Position numbers and translations under genes: made by a program. The notes beneath the pieces are model-generated. The model did not search any database and had not been told where the DNA came from. It was given only the letters and a program-made list of their open reading frames with translations. This document shows, piece by piece, positions 19,911 to 30,879 of a DNA stretch of 64,000 bases. The stretch comes from Actinomycetospora cinnamomea (lineage in GTDB: Bacteria; Actinomycetota; Actinomycetes; Mycobacteriales; Pseudonocardiaceae), in the NCBI RefSeq assembly GCF_003096675.1, contig NZ_QEKW01000002.1:124001-188000 (forward strand), written 5' to 3'. Within the stretch, counting starts at the first letter, position 1; every line of letters starts with the position of its first letter.

Positions 19911-20407
19911 GGACCCGCACGAGCCCGTCGCTGCTGCTCGTCACCGCCGTTGCGGCGGGGCTGGCGGTCAACGTGCTGCTGCAGGCGGCCTACGGGGACC
20001 TGCCGCCGCTGCCCCTGCTCGCCGGGTTGACCCCGCTGGTGCTCGGCGTCGCCGAGATCGTGCTCGCCGCGGTGCTGCGCGCCCGTATCCGGCGGCGGCC
20101 GGGGGCGCGGCCGGTCGACGCGCTCGCCGCGGCCCGGGCGGTGGCGCTGGCCAAGGCGTCGTCGCTGGCCGGGGCGCTGGTGGGCGGCGCGTGGCTGGGC
20201 GTCCTCGCGTACGTGCTGCCACTGCGCGACCAGGTGGACGCCGCCGGGGCGGACACCGCCAGCGCCGTGGTCGGCGTCGTCGGGGCAGCCGTGCTCGTCG
20301 GCGCCGGACTGTGGCTCGAGCACTGCCTGCGCACACCCGACGACCACGGCGACGACCCGGACCGCAGCGGCCGGCGAGGGCCCGCGGGACCGGGTCAGCG
20401 ACCCTGA
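19907..20407 (+). CDS. DUF3180 membrane protein
   Basis: A 166-aa integral membrane protein with four predicted TMs, at about residues 7-25, 35-55, 82-105 and 120-142, and a charged cytoplasmic tail. It belongs to DUF3180, a family found next to folK across actinobacteria (Rv3605c position). Function is unknown; strict linkage to the folate operon suggests a related or co-regulated role. GTG start overlaps the folK stop. Confidence 0.88.
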   Translation: MRTRTSPSLLLVTAVAAGLAVNVLLQAAYGDLPPLPLLAGLTPLVLGVAEIVLAAVLRARIRRRPGARPVDALAAARAVALAKASSLAGALVGGAWLGVLAYVLPLRDQVDAAGADTASAVVGVVGAAVLVGAGLWLEHCLRTPDDHGDDPDRSGRRGPAGPGQRP

Positions 20408-20474
20408 GAGTCGTCACCCGAGAGCCGTACGCCGTACCCCGACGGGGGGACCCGGGAGGCCTCGGCGCCCTCGC

Positions 20475-20480
20475 TATCCT
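20475..20480 (+). promoter_or_regulatory. -10 box (TATCCT) for a likely leaderless DUF6779 mRNA
   Basis: TATCCT ends 6 nt before GTG 20487, without a Shine-Dalgarno. Confidence 0.45.
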
Positions 20481-20486
20481 CGCCCG

Positions 20487-21479
20487 GTGAGCACCCCGGA
20501 CGGGGAGCTGCGCGGACGCGCCGGCCCCGATCGCCGTCGCACGGCGCTGCTCCTCGCGGCGCTCGTGCTCGCGGTGCTCGCCGCGTCGGCGGTGGTCCTC
20601 GCCGAGGACGCGCGGTGGCTGCGCCTCGCGGTGGTGGGCGCGCTCTGGGCCTCGCTCCTCGCAGCGTTCGTGCTCGCGCGCCAGGCCCGCGCCGAGTCGG
20701 CGGCGGCGCGGGCCGAGGCGGAGGTCGCCGACCTCGCCGCCGAGCTCGCCGCGGCACAGGAGGCGGCCGACGAGCGGGTCGCGGGGCTCCAGCGCGACCA
20801 CGACCGGCGCCTCGCCCGCGAGGTCGGGGCCCGCGAGGAGGCGGAGCTGGCCGCGGAGTCGGCGCGCGAGGAGGCCGCGTCGTTGCGCGACGAGCTCGCC
20901 CGCGAGCGCTCCCACGCCGACGCCGTGACCCTGCAGTCGGTGGGCGTCCCGGCCGTGCCGGCGGTGCCCGGTCCGCCACGTCCGCGCGGTCCCCGGCTGC
21001 GGGTCGTCGGCGACTCCGGGTCCCGCGACTCCGGGCCCCGCGACTCCGGGCCCCGCGACTCCGGACCCCTGCCGCGCGGGCCCGTGCCCGCGCCGGTGCC
21101 CCCGCCCTCGCCGCTGCGACCCGCCGTGCCCGGGGCGCCCGCTCCGCGTGCCGGCGACGGGGGCCCCGTCCGGCCGTTGCGCCCGGCCCCGCCGCCCGAG
21201 CCGGAGGCGCCGACGGCCCGCGTGGACCCGTCGGTGCTCGCCGCCGGCTCGTTCGTCGACCAGTACGTGCGCTCGGCGGGCTACGACACCGTCGAGCAGG
21301 GCGCGGACCCCGGCGAGGCGGGCCCCGACGAGCGCCGGGCCCGCCGCGGAACCCCGGGCGGCCCGTCCGACCGCCGACCGGGCGAGTCCACGACGAGCGG
21401 CGGCCGCACCGTCGCCGAGCTCCTCGCCGCCCACGCGGCCGTGGGCGGCACCGGCGGGCGCCGCCGCCGCGAGCCCTGA
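20487..21479 (+). CDS. DUF6779-type membrane protein with coiled coil
   Basis: A 330-aa protein. Two TMs (about 17-36 and 43-62) are followed by a long Ala/Glu/Arg coiled coil (about 65-150). A Pro-rich disordered region follows, with a short tandem repeat RDSGP (four units near 21009-21066). A conserved C-terminal patch LAAGSFVDQYVRSAGYDTV and VAELLAAHA ends the protein. It corresponds by position and composition to Rv3604c. Function unknown. Confidence 0.8.
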   Translation: MSTPDGELRGRAGPDRRRTALLLAALVLAVLAASAVVLAEDARWLRLAVVGALWASLLAAFVLARQARAESAAARAEAEVADLAAELAAAQEAADERVAGLQRDHDRRLAREVGAREEAELAAESAREEAASLRDELARERSHADAVTLQSVGVPAVPAVPGPPRPRGPRLRVVGDSGSRDSGPRDSGPRDSGPLPRGPVPAPVPPPSPLRPAVPGAPAPRAGDGGPVRPLRPAPPPEPEAPTARVDPSVLAAGSFVDQYVRSAGYDTVEQGADPGEAGPDERRARRGTPGGPSDRRPGESTTSGGRTVAELLAAHAAVGGTGGRRRREP

Positions 21480-21520
21480 GCGACCGGCCACGAACCCGCG
21501 CCCGCGTCGGCGGAGGTCGT

Positions 21521-21526
21521 TACCCT
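21521..21526 (+). promoter_or_regulatory. -10 box (TACCCT) for a likely leaderless PrsW mRNA
   Basis: TACCCT ends 8 nt before GTG 21535 and no ribosome-binding site intervenes. Confidence 0.4.
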
Positions 21527-21534
21527 CCGGCAGG

Positions 21535-22767
21535 GTGATCGCCCCTCCGGTCCGCCTGGCGCCGCAGCAGCGCCGGACCTTCGTCTGGCCCCTGGTCGGC
21601 CTCTCGGTGCTCGGCCTGTGCGGGCTGCTGACCCTGGGCCTGGCGAGCACCGAGATCGGCGTCGTCGGCGTCGTGGTCGGCGTGGTCCTCGCGCTGCTGC
21701 CCGTCGCGCCGGTGGTGGCCGCCTTCCTGTGGATCGACCGGTTCGAGCCCGAGCCGCCGCGCCTGCTGCTCGCGGCGTTCCTGTGGGGCGCGGGCCTGTC
21801 GGCGCTGGTCGCGGTGGTCATCAACTCCAGCGCGGTCATCGCCGCGGAGCTGCTGCTCGGCCGCGGCCAGGGCGACCTGGTCGGCGCGGTGATCTCGGCG
21901 CCGCTGGTCGAGGAGTTCGTCAAGGGCGCGTTCGTCGTCGGCCTGCTGCTCGTGCGGCGCCGCGAGTTCGACGGCGTCGTCGACGGCGTCGTCTACGCCG
22001 GCATCACCGCGGCGGGCTTCGCCTTCACCGAGAACATCATCTACTTCGGCCGGGCCTTCACCGAGGCCGAGGGCGCGCCCGCGACGGCCGTGGTCGCGAC
22101 GTTCGTGCTGCGCGGCGTGCTCTCCCCGTTCGCGCATCCGCTGTTCACGGCGATGATCGGCATCGGGGTCGGCATCGCCGCCGGCGCCCGCTCGCGCGTC
22201 GTCGGCACCCTCGCCGTGCTGGGTGGTTACGTGCTCGCCGTCGTCCTCCACGCGCTGTGGAACTCCTCGACGCAGCTCGGCGCCGGGTTCTTCGGCGTCT
22301 ACATCCTGATCATGGTGCCGCTCTTCGCCGGGATGATCGGTCTCGTGGTGTGGCAGCGCCGTCGCGAGCGCGACGTGCTCGCCCGCCAGATGCCCGGCTT
22401 CGCCGCGGCGGGCTGGATCGCGCCGAGCGAGGTCGCGCTGCTCTCGAGCCTCACCGGCCGGCGGAAGTGGCGGGCCGCGGTGGCGCGACGCGCCGGACCC
22501 GCCGCCGCCCGGGCCGTCGAGGACTATCAGCACGCCGTCACCGAGCTCGCCTTCCTGCGCGCCCGCGCCGAGCGCGGGGCCCTGCCGCCCCGCGCCGACT
22601 GGCACGCCGAGCTCCTCGACGCCGTGGTGCGCACCCGCCTCGCCGCGGTGAACGCCCCCGGGGTGCAGGGTCCCGCCGGGCCGCCCGGCGCCGGCGGCCC
22701 GCCGCCGTCGTGGCCCGGCGCCGCGCCCCACCCCGGCCCGCCCGCGCCGCCGCGCCACGGCGGGTGA
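21535..22767 (+). CDS. PrsW family intramembrane metalloprotease
   Basis: A 410-aa polytopic protein with about eight TMs. PrsW glutamyl/zinc motifs are visible: APLVEEFVKGAF (EExxK), AGFAFTENIIYF (FxxxEN) and the His residues of FAHPLFTAMIGIG and VLHALWN. Bacillus PrsW cleaves an anti-sigma factor; the substrate here is not known. After the last TM a cytoplasmic domain (about 290-390) and a Gly/Pro tail follow. A start further upstream in the same frame would lie inside the preceding gene. Confidence 0.92.
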   Translation: MIAPPVRLAPQQRRTFVWPLVGLSVLGLCGLLTLGLASTEIGVVGVVVGVVLALLPVAPVVAAFLWIDRFEPEPPRLLLAAFLWGAGLSALVAVVINSSAVIAAELLLGRGQGDLVGAVISAPLVEEFVKGAFVVGLLLVRRREFDGVVDGVVYAGITAAGFAFTENIIYFGRAFTEAEGAPATAVVATFVLRGVLSPFAHPLFTAMIGIGVGIAAGARSRVVGTLAVLGGYVLAVVLHALWNSSTQLGAGFFGVYILIMVPLFAGMIGLVVWQRRRERDVLARQMPGFAAAGWIAPSEVALLSSLTGRRKWRAAVARRAGPAAARAVEDYQHAVTELAFLRARAERGALPPRADWHAELLDAVVRTRLAAVNAPGVQGPAGPPGAGGPPPSWPGAAPHPGPPAPPRHGG

Positions 22768-22778
22768 CCGGCCCGTGG

Positions 22779-22830
22779 GAGCGAGGGACGCCCCCGCTGC
22801 GTCGTACGCAGCCAGGGACGCCCTCGCTGC
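22779..22830. repeat. Palindromic intergenic repeat, family 1, copy 3
   Basis: It has outer arms around GCGAGGGACGCC and CCTCGC, and an inner stem GCTGCGT/ACGCAGC. It begins 12 bp after the PrsW gene and is nearly identical to the copy at 22865. Confidence 0.7.
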
Positions 22831-22864
22831 GACCACCCCCGCGCCGCAACCGCGTGACCCGTGG

Positions 22865-22916
22865 GAGCGAGGGACGCCCCCGCTGCGTCGTACGCAGCCA
22901 GGGGCGCCCTCGCTGC
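22865..22916. repeat. Palindromic intergenic repeat, family 1, copy 4
   Basis: Same structure as the copy at 22779, offset by 86 bp and differing at one base. The intervening sequence is also partly repeated (GACCACCCC and CGTGACCCGTGGGA). Together the two copies fill the first half of the 301-bp gap before the DUF2520 gene. Confidence 0.7.
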
Positions 22917-22995
22917 GACCACCCCGCGCCACGCCGGGTCGCCGCCGTACCGCGTGAACCCGCTCACCGCCGCCACCGGGGGCGCAACGGGCGGT

Positions 22996-23001
22996 TACCG
23001 T
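22996..23001 (+). promoter_or_regulatory. Candidate -10 box (TACCGT) for the DUF2520-panC-panD-coaX operon
   Basis: TACCGT would give transcription from about 23008 and a leader of about 60 nt before GTG 23069. This argues against the earlier in-frame GTG codons at 23000-23005. Confidence 0.35.
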
Positions 23002-23068
23002 GGTGTGCAGTGATCGTCCGGTACCCGCGGGAGCGGGACGGGAACGAGCCGAACGAGTGAGGTGGCGC

Positions 23069-24037
23069 GTGGGCACCGACGCCGACGGGGGCGTCGGGCG
23101 GTGGGAGCAGCCCGCCGCTCCGACCCCGACTCCTCGTGAGGGCTCGCGGCTCGCCGTCGGCGTGGTCTCCGCCGGGCGGGTCGGCGCGGTGCTGGGCGCC
23201 GCGCTCGCGAACGCCGGGCACACCGTCGTCGCCGCCTCCGCGGTCTCCCGCGCCTCGCGTGCCCGCGCCGAGGCCCTGCTGCCCGGCGCGGAGATCCTCC
23301 CGCCCGACGAGGTCGTCCGTCGCGCCGACCTCGCGCTGCTCGCCGTGCCGGACGACGTGCTCCCCGGCCTGGTCCGCGGGCTCGCCGCGTCGGACTGCCT
23401 GCGGCCCGGCCAGATCGTGGTGCACACCTGCGGTGCGGCCGGGGTCGGCGTGCTCGCCCCGGCCGCCGAGCACGACGTCCTCCCGATCGCCCTGCACCCG
23501 GCCATGACGATCACCGGGCGCGCCGAGGACGTCACGCGGCTGACCGGTGCGTGCGTGGGTGTCACCGGGCCCGAGGGGCCGAGGGAGGACGCCGAGGCGG
23601 CCTGGCTCGTGGGCGAGGCGCTGGTGGTCGAGATGGGCGCCGAGCCCGTGCGCATCCCCGAGGACGCCCGCCCGCTGTACCACGCCGCGCTCGCCCACGG
23701 CGCCAACCACCTGGTCACGCTCGTGCGGGAGGCCGCCGACCTGCTGCGCGGCGCCGGCATCGAGCCCGCCGAGCGGGTGCTCGCCCCGCTGTTGTCCGCG
23801 GCGCTGGACAACGCGCTGCGCCACGGCGACCGGGCGCTGACCGGTCCCGTGGTCCGCGGCGACGCCGGCACCGTGGCGACCCACCTGCACCACCTGGACG
23901 ACCGTGCCCCCGACGCGGCCCCCCTCTACCGGGCCCTGGCCCGGCGCACCGCCGAGCGCGCCCGCGCCGGCGGCCTGCTCGCCCCGGCCGCCGCGGACGA
24001 CGTGGCGACCGCCCTCGCCGAGAGGCCCCGCCCGTGA
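23069..24037 (+). CDS. Rossmann-like and DUF2520 domain protein
   Basis: A 322-aa protein. A Rossmann dinucleotide-binding domain (about 28-155) starts with [24 protein letters not shown], and a helical DUF2520 domain (about 165-310) follows with [21 protein letters not shown]. The fold resembles 6-phosphogluconate dehydrogenase-like oxidoreductases. It is consistently encoded just before panC in actinobacteria (Rv3603c position), so a role in pantothenate supply is likely but its reaction is not assigned here. GTG 23069 has GAGG 6 nt upstream. It overlaps panC by 4 bp. Confidence 0.85.
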   Translation: MGTDADGGVGRWEQPAAPTPTPREGSRLAVGVVSAGRVGAVLGAALANAGHTVVAASAVSRASRARAEALLPGAEILPPDEVVRRADLALLAVPDDVLPGLVRGLAASDCLRPGQIVVHTCGAAGVGVLAPAAEHDVLPIALHPAMTITGRAEDVTRLTGACVGVTGPEGPREDAEAAWLVGEALVVEMGAEPVRIPEDARPLYHAALAHGANHLVTLVREAADLLRGAGIEPAERVLAPLLSAALDNALRHGDRALTGPVVRGDAGTVATHLHHLDDRAPDAAPLYRALARRTAERARAGGLLAPAAADDVATALAERPRP

Positions 24038-24951
24038 CCCGACCGTCCAGCCTGCGCACCCACCACCTCGTGGGCCGCACGCGCCCGCAGTACGACGCCG
24101 GCCGGCTGACCGTGCACCGCGACCCCACGGCGCTGCGCCGAGTCACCCGCGCCCTGCGCGGCGGCGGCCGGCGCGTCAACCTGGTGCCCACCATGGGCGC
24201 CCTGCACGAGGGTCATCGCGAGCTCCTGCGCCGGGCCCGCGGCGTCCCCGGCGCCACCACCGTCGTCTCGGTCTTCGTCAACCCGCGCCAGTTCGGGCCC
24301 GGCGAGGACTTCGAGCGCTACCCCCGCGCGTTCGAGGCCGACCTCGAGATGTGCCGCGAGGAGGGCGTCGAGCTCGTCTTCGCCCCCGACGTCGACGCGA
24401 TGTACCCCGACGGCTTCGCGACGTCGATCCAGCCCGGGCCGCTGGGCGACGAGCTCGAGGGCGCCGTGCGCCCGGGGCACTTCGCGGGCGTGCTCACGGT
24501 GGTCGCCAAGCTCTTCGCGATCACCGTGCCCGACGTCGCGTTCTTCGGCGAGAAGGACTACCAGCAGCTCACGCTGATCAGGCGGATGGTGCGGGACCTG
24601 GACACCGACGTGCACGTCGTCGGGGTGCCCACCGTGCGCGAGGTCGACGGTCTGGCCCTGTCGAGCCGCAACGCCTACCTCTCCGAGGAGGAGCGCGCCG
24701 CCGCGGTGGCCATCTCCGCGGCGCTCTCGGCCGGCCAGCACGCCGGCGAGCAGGGCGCGGCCGCCGTGCTCGACGCGGCCCGCTCCGTGCTGTCCGCCGA
24801 GCCCCGCCTGGAGCCCGACTACGTCGAGCTGCGCGACGAGGACCTGGGGCCCACCCCCCAGATCGGACCCGCCCGCCTGCTCATCGCCGCCCGCGCCGGC
24901 GCCACCCGCCTGATCGACAACGCCGCCGTGTCCCTCGTGAGGAGAGTCTGA
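24034..24951 (+). CDS. panC: Pantothenate synthetase
   Basis: A 305-aa ligase joining pantoate and beta-alanine through a pantoyl adenylate. The HIGH-like motif is in [31 protein letters not shown] follows, [15 protein letters not shown] and FGEKDYQQL bind substrates, and the KMSKS-like [13 protein letters not shown] is present. GTG start overlaps the upstream stop; panD begins one base after its stop. Confidence 0.97.
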   Translation: MTRPSSLRTHHLVGRTRPQYDAGRLTVHRDPTALRRVTRALRGGGRRVNLVPTMGALHEGHRELLRRARGVPGATTVVSVFVNPRQFGPGEDFERYPRAFEADLEMCREEGVELVFAPDVDAMYPDGFATSIQPGPLGDELEGAVRPGHFAGVLTVVAKLFAITVPDVAFFGEKDYQQLTLIRRMVRDLDTDVHVVGVPTVREVDGLALSSRNAYLSEEERAAAVAISAALSAGQHAGEQGAAAVLDAARSVLSAEPRLEPDYVELRDEDLGPTPQIGPARLLIAARAGATRLIDNAAVSLVRRV

Positions 24952-24952
24952 C

Positions 24953-25534
24953 GTGCAGCGCACCATGCTGAAGTCCAAGATCCACCGTGCGACGGTGACC
25001 GACGCCGACCTGCACTACGTGGGCTCGGTGACCGTCGACGAGGACCTCATGCGGGCCGCCGACCTGCTGCCCGGCGAGCAGGTGGCGATCGTCGACGTCA
25101 CCAACGGCGCCCGCCTCGAGACCTACGTCATCACCGGCCCGGCCGGCTCGGGTGTCATCGGGATCAACGGCGCCGCGGCGCACCTGGTCTCGCCGGGCGA
25201 CCTCGTCATCCTCATCTCCTACGGCGTGATGGACGACGCCGAGGCGCGCACCTACCAGCCGCGGGTCGTGTTCGTCGACGAGGCGAACCGCGTGCTCGAC
25301 CGCGGCGCCGATCCGGCCCGCGTCCCGGACGCCGCGCCGACCACCTCGCTCCTGCGGCCGGGCACCGAGGCCCGTCCCCCCGCCTCGGCGACCCGCAACG
25401 CGGCCGCCGCGGGCCCGGCGATGACGACCGTCGGGGGCTGGGGCGCCGAGCCGCCGGCCGACCGGCCGCGGCGCGACTCCGCCGAGACGACCGACGCCCG
25501 ACGCCTCGACGCGCTGCTCTCCACGGACCACTGA
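24953..25534 (+). CDS. panD: Aspartate 1-decarboxylase proenzyme with long C-terminal extension
   Basis: A 193-aa precursor of the pyruvoyl enzyme that makes beta-alanine from aspartate. The self-cleavage site is Gly24-Ser25 in YVGSVTV. The fold motifs [42 protein letters not shown] and [12 protein letters not shown] are complete by about residue 120. The following 70 residues are Ala/Pro/Arg-rich and not part of the usual 125-140-residue enzyme. It lies between panC and coaX in one operon, preceded by GAGGAGAG. Confidence 0.96.
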   Translation: MQRTMLKSKIHRATVTDADLHYVGSVTVDEDLMRAADLLPGEQVAIVDVTNGARLETYVITGPAGSGVIGINGAAAHLVSPGDLVILISYGVMDDAEARTYQPRVVFVDEANRVLDRGADPARVPDAAPTTSLLRPGTEARPPASATRNAAAAGPAMTTVGGWGAEPPADRPRRDSAETTDARRLDALLSTDH

Positions 25535-25573
25535 GGGTGCGCACGGTGCACTCCGGGACGCGCTGAGGTCACC

Positions 25574-26404
25574 GTGCTGCTCTGCATCGACGTCGGCAAC
25601 ACCCAGACCGCGCTGGCCCTCTACCCCGACGACGGGGGCGGGCCCGCGGTGTGGGACGCGCGGCTGCGGACAGAACCCCGCGCGACCGGGGACGAGATGG
25701 CCCTGCTCGTGCGCGGGCTGCTCGGGGCCCGCACCGCGGACGTCGGCGCGGTGGCCGCACTGTCGACGGTCCCGGCGGTGATGCGCGAGCTGCGCGGAAT
25801 GGTCACCCGGCACTTCGCGGGCCTGGACCACCTGCTCGTCGAGCCCGGGGTGCGGACCGGCGTCCCGCTGCTCGTGGACAACCCCAAGGAGGTGGGCGCC
25901 GACCGCGTCGTCCAGGCCCTCGCCGCGTACGAGCGGCACGGGGGACCGTGCGTGGTCGTCGTCTTCGGCACCTCCACGACCGTGGACGCGGTGTCGGCGC
26001 GCGGGGAGTTCCTGGGCGGCGCGATCGCCGCCGGCGTCGCCGTGTCCGCCGAGGCGCTCGCCGTGCGGGCCGCGGCGCTGCGGCCCGTCGAGCTCGTCGT
26101 GCCCCGCTCGGTGCTCGGGCGCAACACCGTCGAGAGCATGCAGGCCGGGCTCGTCCTCGGCGCGGCGGCCCAGGTCGACGGGCTCGTCGCCCGCGTGGGA
26201 CGCGAGATCGCGGCGCGCGACCCCGAGGGCCGGGAGCCGGTCGCGGTCGTCGCCTCCGGCGGGCTGGCGCCCGTGGTGGTCGGCGAGTGCGCCACGGTCA
26301 CCGAGCACGTGCCGGACCTGACCCTGCTCGGCCTGCGCTCGGTGCACCGCCGCTGGCGTGCCCGGCGCGACGATCGCGCCACCCGCCGCTCCGCCCGGGC
26401 CTGA
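25574..26404 (+). CDS. coaX: Type III pantothenate kinase
   Basis: A 276-aa kinase that phosphorylates pantothenate, the first committed step to CoA. ASKHA phosphate motifs are LCIDVGNTQTALAL at the N-terminus and VVFGTSTTVDAVSARGEFLGG. NPKEVGADRVVQALAAYERHG is the type III signature. It follows panC and panD, so the operon runs from precursors to phosphopantothenate. Type III enzymes are not feedback-inhibited by CoA. GTG start. Confidence 0.95.
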   Translation: MLLCIDVGNTQTALALYPDDGGGPAVWDARLRTEPRATGDEMALLVRGLLGARTADVGAVAALSTVPAVMRELRGMVTRHFAGLDHLLVEPGVRTGVPLLVDNPKEVGADRVVQALAAYERHGGPCVVVVFGTSTTVDAVSARGEFLGGAIAAGVAVSAEALAVRAAALRPVELVVPRSVLGRNTVESMQAGLVLGAAAQVDGLVARVGREIAARDPEGREPVAVVASGGLAPVVVGECATVTEHVPDLTLLGLRSVHRRWRARRDDRATRRSARA

Positions 26405-26410
26405 CGCGCG

Positions 26411-27865
26411 TCAGACCCCGAGCTCGTCGCGGCGGGGGTCGGCGACGGGCAGCAGCCGGCGCAGGCGCGCGGCGAGCTCCGGGTCGGCGGCGCCGGCCTC
26501 GGTGCGCGCCAGCGCCCACACCGCCTCGGCGTCCCCGCGGCGCAGCACCGCACTGCGTACCGCGGCCTCGAGGTGGTCGCGTTCCTCGCGTACCGCGGGT
26601 GCGTCGGAGGTGGGCAGCAGGGCCCCGCGGCGCAGGACCGCGGGGGCGGGGAGGCGCCCGGCGCGCAGCGCGGCGCGGACGTCGAGGAAGTCGGCGTCGA
26701 CGCGGGCGCGCAACCGGTAGGGCTGGGTGCTGATGTGGGTCGGTCCGAGGGCGGCGCGCAGGCGGTGCACCTCGGAGCGGACGGTCACGGGGTTGCCGGC
26801 GTCGCCGTAGAGCGCGTACGCGAGCCGCTCGGCGGTGAGGCCGTCGGGGTGCAGCGCCAGCAGCGCCAGCAGCTCGGCGTGGCGCAGGGACAGGCGCACC
26901 GGGCGGCCGTCGAGGCGCGCGACGGGGCGCTCGGCGCCGAGGAACGCCAGGGCGAGTGAGGGGCGCGCCGAGGTACGCCGTACCGGGCGCAGCAGCCAGC
27001 CCTCGACGAGCGGCTCGAGCACGCCCTCGCCGTGCTCGCCGAGGTCGACCCGGTCGCCCTGCTCGGGGATGGTCACCCGCTCCGGCCAGGAGCCGGTGTC
27101 GGTGGTGGACAGGACGCGGCCGCGCGGGCTGAGCAGGGCGCCGGGCGCGCCGTGCAGCCCGTCGAGGTGGGGCTGGTTGCGGGCGCGCAGGCGCTCGTCG
27201 TGCTCGACGAGGCGGCCGCGGAGCGCGACCTCGGCCAGCTCCGCGGCCGCGCGGACCAGTGCCAGCGTGCTCGGGTGGAAGGTGCGCAGCGGCCCGGTGA
27301 GGTCGACGGCCGCGACGACGTCGCCGCTGTCGGGGTCGTGGATCGGGGCCGCCGCGCAGGTCCAGGCGTGGTAGAGCTTCACGAGGTGCTCGGCGGAGTG
27401 GATCTGCACCGCCCGCCCGGAGGCCAGCGCGGTGCCCATCGCGTTGGTACCGATGGAGTCCTCGCTCCAGCGCGTGCCCTCGACCAGCGCGACCGCGTCG
27501 GCGCGGCGCAGGACGTCGGCGTGCCCCTCGCGCCACAGGATGTGCCCGCGCGCGTCGGTCACGATCATCATGTGCACGGCCTCGTCGGCCACGTCGAGGA
27601 GCGTGCGCCGCAGCATCGGCAGCACCGGGGCCAGCAGATGGCTTCCGCGCACGGCGTCGAGCTCCTCGGTGCCGAACACCTGCCAGGGCCGGCCGTGGTC
27701 GGGGTCGACGCGGGCGTCCAGCGAGCGCCGCCAGGACGCCGAGACGACGTCGCGGGGAGCGGCCGGGCTCGCGGAGCCCGACAGGACGGCCTCGCGGATG
27801 CGCTCGAGGTAGCGGGCTCGCTCGAGCGGGTCCGCGGGCGCGGTCGGCCCCTCGCTGCCCGGCAT
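26411..27865 (-). CDS. GAF-domain transcriptional regulator of the aldehyde dehydrogenase operon
   Basis: A 484-aa protein (509 if a TTG at 27940 is used). A helical N-terminus with SWRRSLDARVDP, as in AcoR-type activators, is followed by a GAF sensor domain (DSIGTNAMGTALASGRAVQIHSAEHL, AAPIHDPDSGDVVAAVDLTG). The C-terminal winged helix is of OmpR type (LSLRHAELLALLALHPDGLTAERLAYALYG), unlike proteobacterial AcoR, which has AAA+ and Fis domains. It is divergent from the aldehyde dehydrogenase, whose promoter region contains the palindrome GCGTTGCAACGC. ATG 27865 has GGGGG upstream. Inferred role: senses an alcohol or aldehyde metabolite. Confidence 0.82.
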   Translation of the reverse strand: MPGSEGPTAPADPLERARYLERIREAVLSGSASPAAPRDVVSASWRRSLDARVDPDHGRPWQVFGTEELDAVRGSHLLAPVLPMLRRTLLDVADEAVHMMIVTDARGHILWREGHADVLRRADAVALVEGTRWSEDSIGTNAMGTALASGRAVQIHSAEHLVKLYHAWTCAAAPIHDPDSGDVVAAVDLTGPLRTFHPSTLALVRAAAELAEVALRGRLVEHDERLRARNQPHLDGLHGAPGALLSPRGRVLSTTDTGSWPERVTIPEQGDRVDLGEHGEGVLEPLVEGWLLRPVRRTSARPSLALAFLGAERPVARLDGRPVRLSLRHAELLALLALHPDGLTAERLAYALYGDAGNPVTVRSEVHRLRAALGPTHISTQPYRLRARVDADFLDVRAALRAGRLPAPAVLRRGALLPTSDAPAVREERDHLEAAVRSAVLRRGDAEAVWALARTEAGAADPELAARLRRLLPVADPRRDELGV

Positions 27866-27964
27866 CGGCGCCCCCAGCACGGTCGCGGGGACGCCGTGGT
27901 CCCCACGGACGAGCTTGCTGCATCCCAGCGGGTTAGGCAACCCTACATCGAACCCGCGAGTGCG

Positions 27965-28031
27965 GGTGCAATGCGGGGTGGAACGACGCGGGTGCGTTGC
28001 AACGCCCGTGCAACCCCTCGCTCCCTAGTGT
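27965..28031 (+). promoter_or_regulatory. Aldehyde dehydrogenase promoter region with TTGCAA palindrome
   Basis: A perfect 12-bp palindrome GCGTTGCAACGC lies at 27994-28005. It is flanked by half-site-like GTGCAA at 27966-27971 and 28009-28014. A TANNNT box TAGTGT at 28026-28031 is the likely -10. The palindrome is a good candidate site for the divergent GAF regulator. Confidence 0.5.
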
Positions 28032-28068
28032 CCGTGATCACTCGCACCCAGCACGGGGAGGAACCCAG

Positions 28069-29592
<1,524 letters not shown>

Positions 29593-29618
29593 TCCGCCCG
29601 TCGAACGCCGGAGGCACC

Positions 29619-30056
29619 GTGACCGAGATCAGCGCCGGCACCGACGTCACCGAGCAGGTGCCCGAGGTGCCGGGCCCGGGGACGTCGCGCGTCGCCCTGA
29701 GCCCGCAGGCCGCCGAGCTCCTGGTGAGGCTCACCGAGCTGCACGGTCCCCTGATGTTCCACCAGTCCGGCGGGTGCTGCGACGGCAGCGCCCCGATGTG
29801 CTACCCGGACGGGGACTTCAAGCTCGGGGGCGCCGACGTGCACCTCGGCGACCTCTCCGTGGAGGGCCTGGAGACACCGATCGGCTTCCACATGTCCGCC
29901 TCGCAGTACGAGTACTGGAAACACACGCACCTCACCGTCGACGTCGTGAAGGGGCGTGGCAGCGGGTTCTCGGTGGAGGCGCCCGAGGGCGTCCGCTTCA
30001 TCATCCGCTCGCGGCTGTTCACCGACGACGAGATGCGCGAGCTGGGTGACCTGTAG
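29619..30056 (+). CDS. DUF779 protein linked to acetaldehyde dehydrogenase
   Basis: A 145-aa protein of the DUF779 family. It has the Cys-rich segment [17 protein letters not shown], the GADVHLG motif and [33 protein letters not shown]. The family regularly sits behind ExaC-type aldehyde dehydrogenases; its biochemical role is unknown. GGAGG lies just before GTG 29619. A hairpin repeat follows the gene. Confidence 0.9.
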   Translation: MTEISAGTDVTEQVPEVPGPGTSRVALSPQAAELLVRLTELHGPLMFHQSGGCCDGSAPMCYPDGDFKLGGADVHLGDLSVEGLETPIGFHMSASQYEYWKHTHLTVDVVKGRGSGFSVEAPEGVRFIIRSRLFTDDEMRELGDL

Positions 30057-30074
30057 CCGGTCACCGAGCAGGAT

Positions 30075-30119
30075 CGAGGGGCGCCCCGGCTGCGCACGAC
30101 GCAGCGGGGGCGCCCCTCG
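30075..30119. repeat. Palindromic intergenic repeat, family 1, copy 5 (terminator-like)
   Basis: CGAGGGGCGCCCC (30075-30087) and GGGGCGCCCCTCG (30107-30119) are perfect inverted arms, with an inner stem GCTGCG/CGCAGC. It lies between the DUF779 and hydrolase genes and is likely to stop transcription of the ald operon. Confidence 0.75.
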
Positions 30120-30157
30120 CACGTCCACCACCCGTCCACCCCGGCGAGGAGCCGACG

Positions 30158-30769
30158 ATGACCAGGCCGTCCAGCAGCCCGTCCACGACCCTGCGCGAGC
30201 TGACCGGTATGCCCGCGACGCCCGCGGGCCTGCGCGAGTCCGCGCTCGTGATGATCGACCTGCAGAACACCTACACCCGCGGCGTGATGGCCCTCGAGGA
30301 CGTCGAGCCCGCCATCGACGAGGCGGCCGCGCTGCTCGACCGCGCGCGCAGCGCGGGCATCCCGATCGTTCACGTGCAGCACGACGCGGGCGAGGGCACG
30401 CCCTACGACGTGCGCGCCGACATCGGTGCGATCGTCGACCGCGTCGCGCCGCGGGAGGGCGAGCACCGGATCGTCAAGAACTTCCCGAACTCGTTCGTGG
30501 GGACGGACCTGGAGGAGCACCTGCGGTCGCGATCCGCGCAGAATCTCGTCATCGCCGGGTTCATGACGCACATGTGCGTGAACTCCACCGCACGCGGCGC
30601 GTTCAACGCCGGTTTCGCGCCGACCGTGGTGGCCCGGGCGACCGCGACCCGCGCGTTGCCGGGCCCCGACGGCACGGTTCCGGCGGCCACGCTGCAGAGC
30701 GCGAGCCTCGCGGCGCTCGCCGACATGTTCGCCGTGGTCGTTCCCGACTCACGCGCGGTCCCCGACTGA
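30158..30769 (+). CDS. Isochorismatase-family cysteine hydrolase
   Basis: A 203-aa alpha/beta hydrolase. The family catalytic triad is visible at Asp34 (MIDLQNTY), Lys107 (VKNFPNSF) and Cys140 (THMCVN), and the non-proline cis peptide region is GFMTHMC. The family includes nicotinamidases, N-carbamoylsarcosine amidases and true isochorismatases; the sequence does not decide which. It stands alone between the ald operon and lsr2. ATG 30158 has GAGGAG upstream. Confidence 0.9.
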   Translation: MTRPSSSPSTTLRELTGMPATPAGLRESALVMIDLQNTYTRGVMALEDVEPAIDEAAALLDRARSAGIPIVHVQHDAGEGTPYDVRADIGAIVDRVAPREGEHRIVKNFPNSFVGTDLEEHLRSRSAQNLVIAGFMTHMCVNSTARGAFNAGFAPTVVARATATRALPGPDGTVPAATLQSASLAALADMFAVVVPDSRAVPD

Positions 30770-30808
30770 CACGCAATTCACTCCACCGCGTCGGGCGGCG
30801 CGCATCAC

Positions 30809-30872
30809 TCGACAAAGAGCACCGGGTGGAAATAGTCTCCGGCCACTTTCCCCCCTTTCGAATGCTCGGAGG
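30809..30872 (+). promoter_or_regulatory. lsr2 promoter and ribosome-binding site
   Basis: TCGACA (30809-30814) and TAGTCT (30833-30838) form a -35/-10 pair with an 18-nt spacer. CGGAGG at 30867-30872 is 7 nt before ATG 30880. The 110-bp gap is less GC-rich than its surroundings, which suits binding by Lsr2 itself. Confidence 0.55.
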
Positions 30873-30879
30873 TCGCGCG

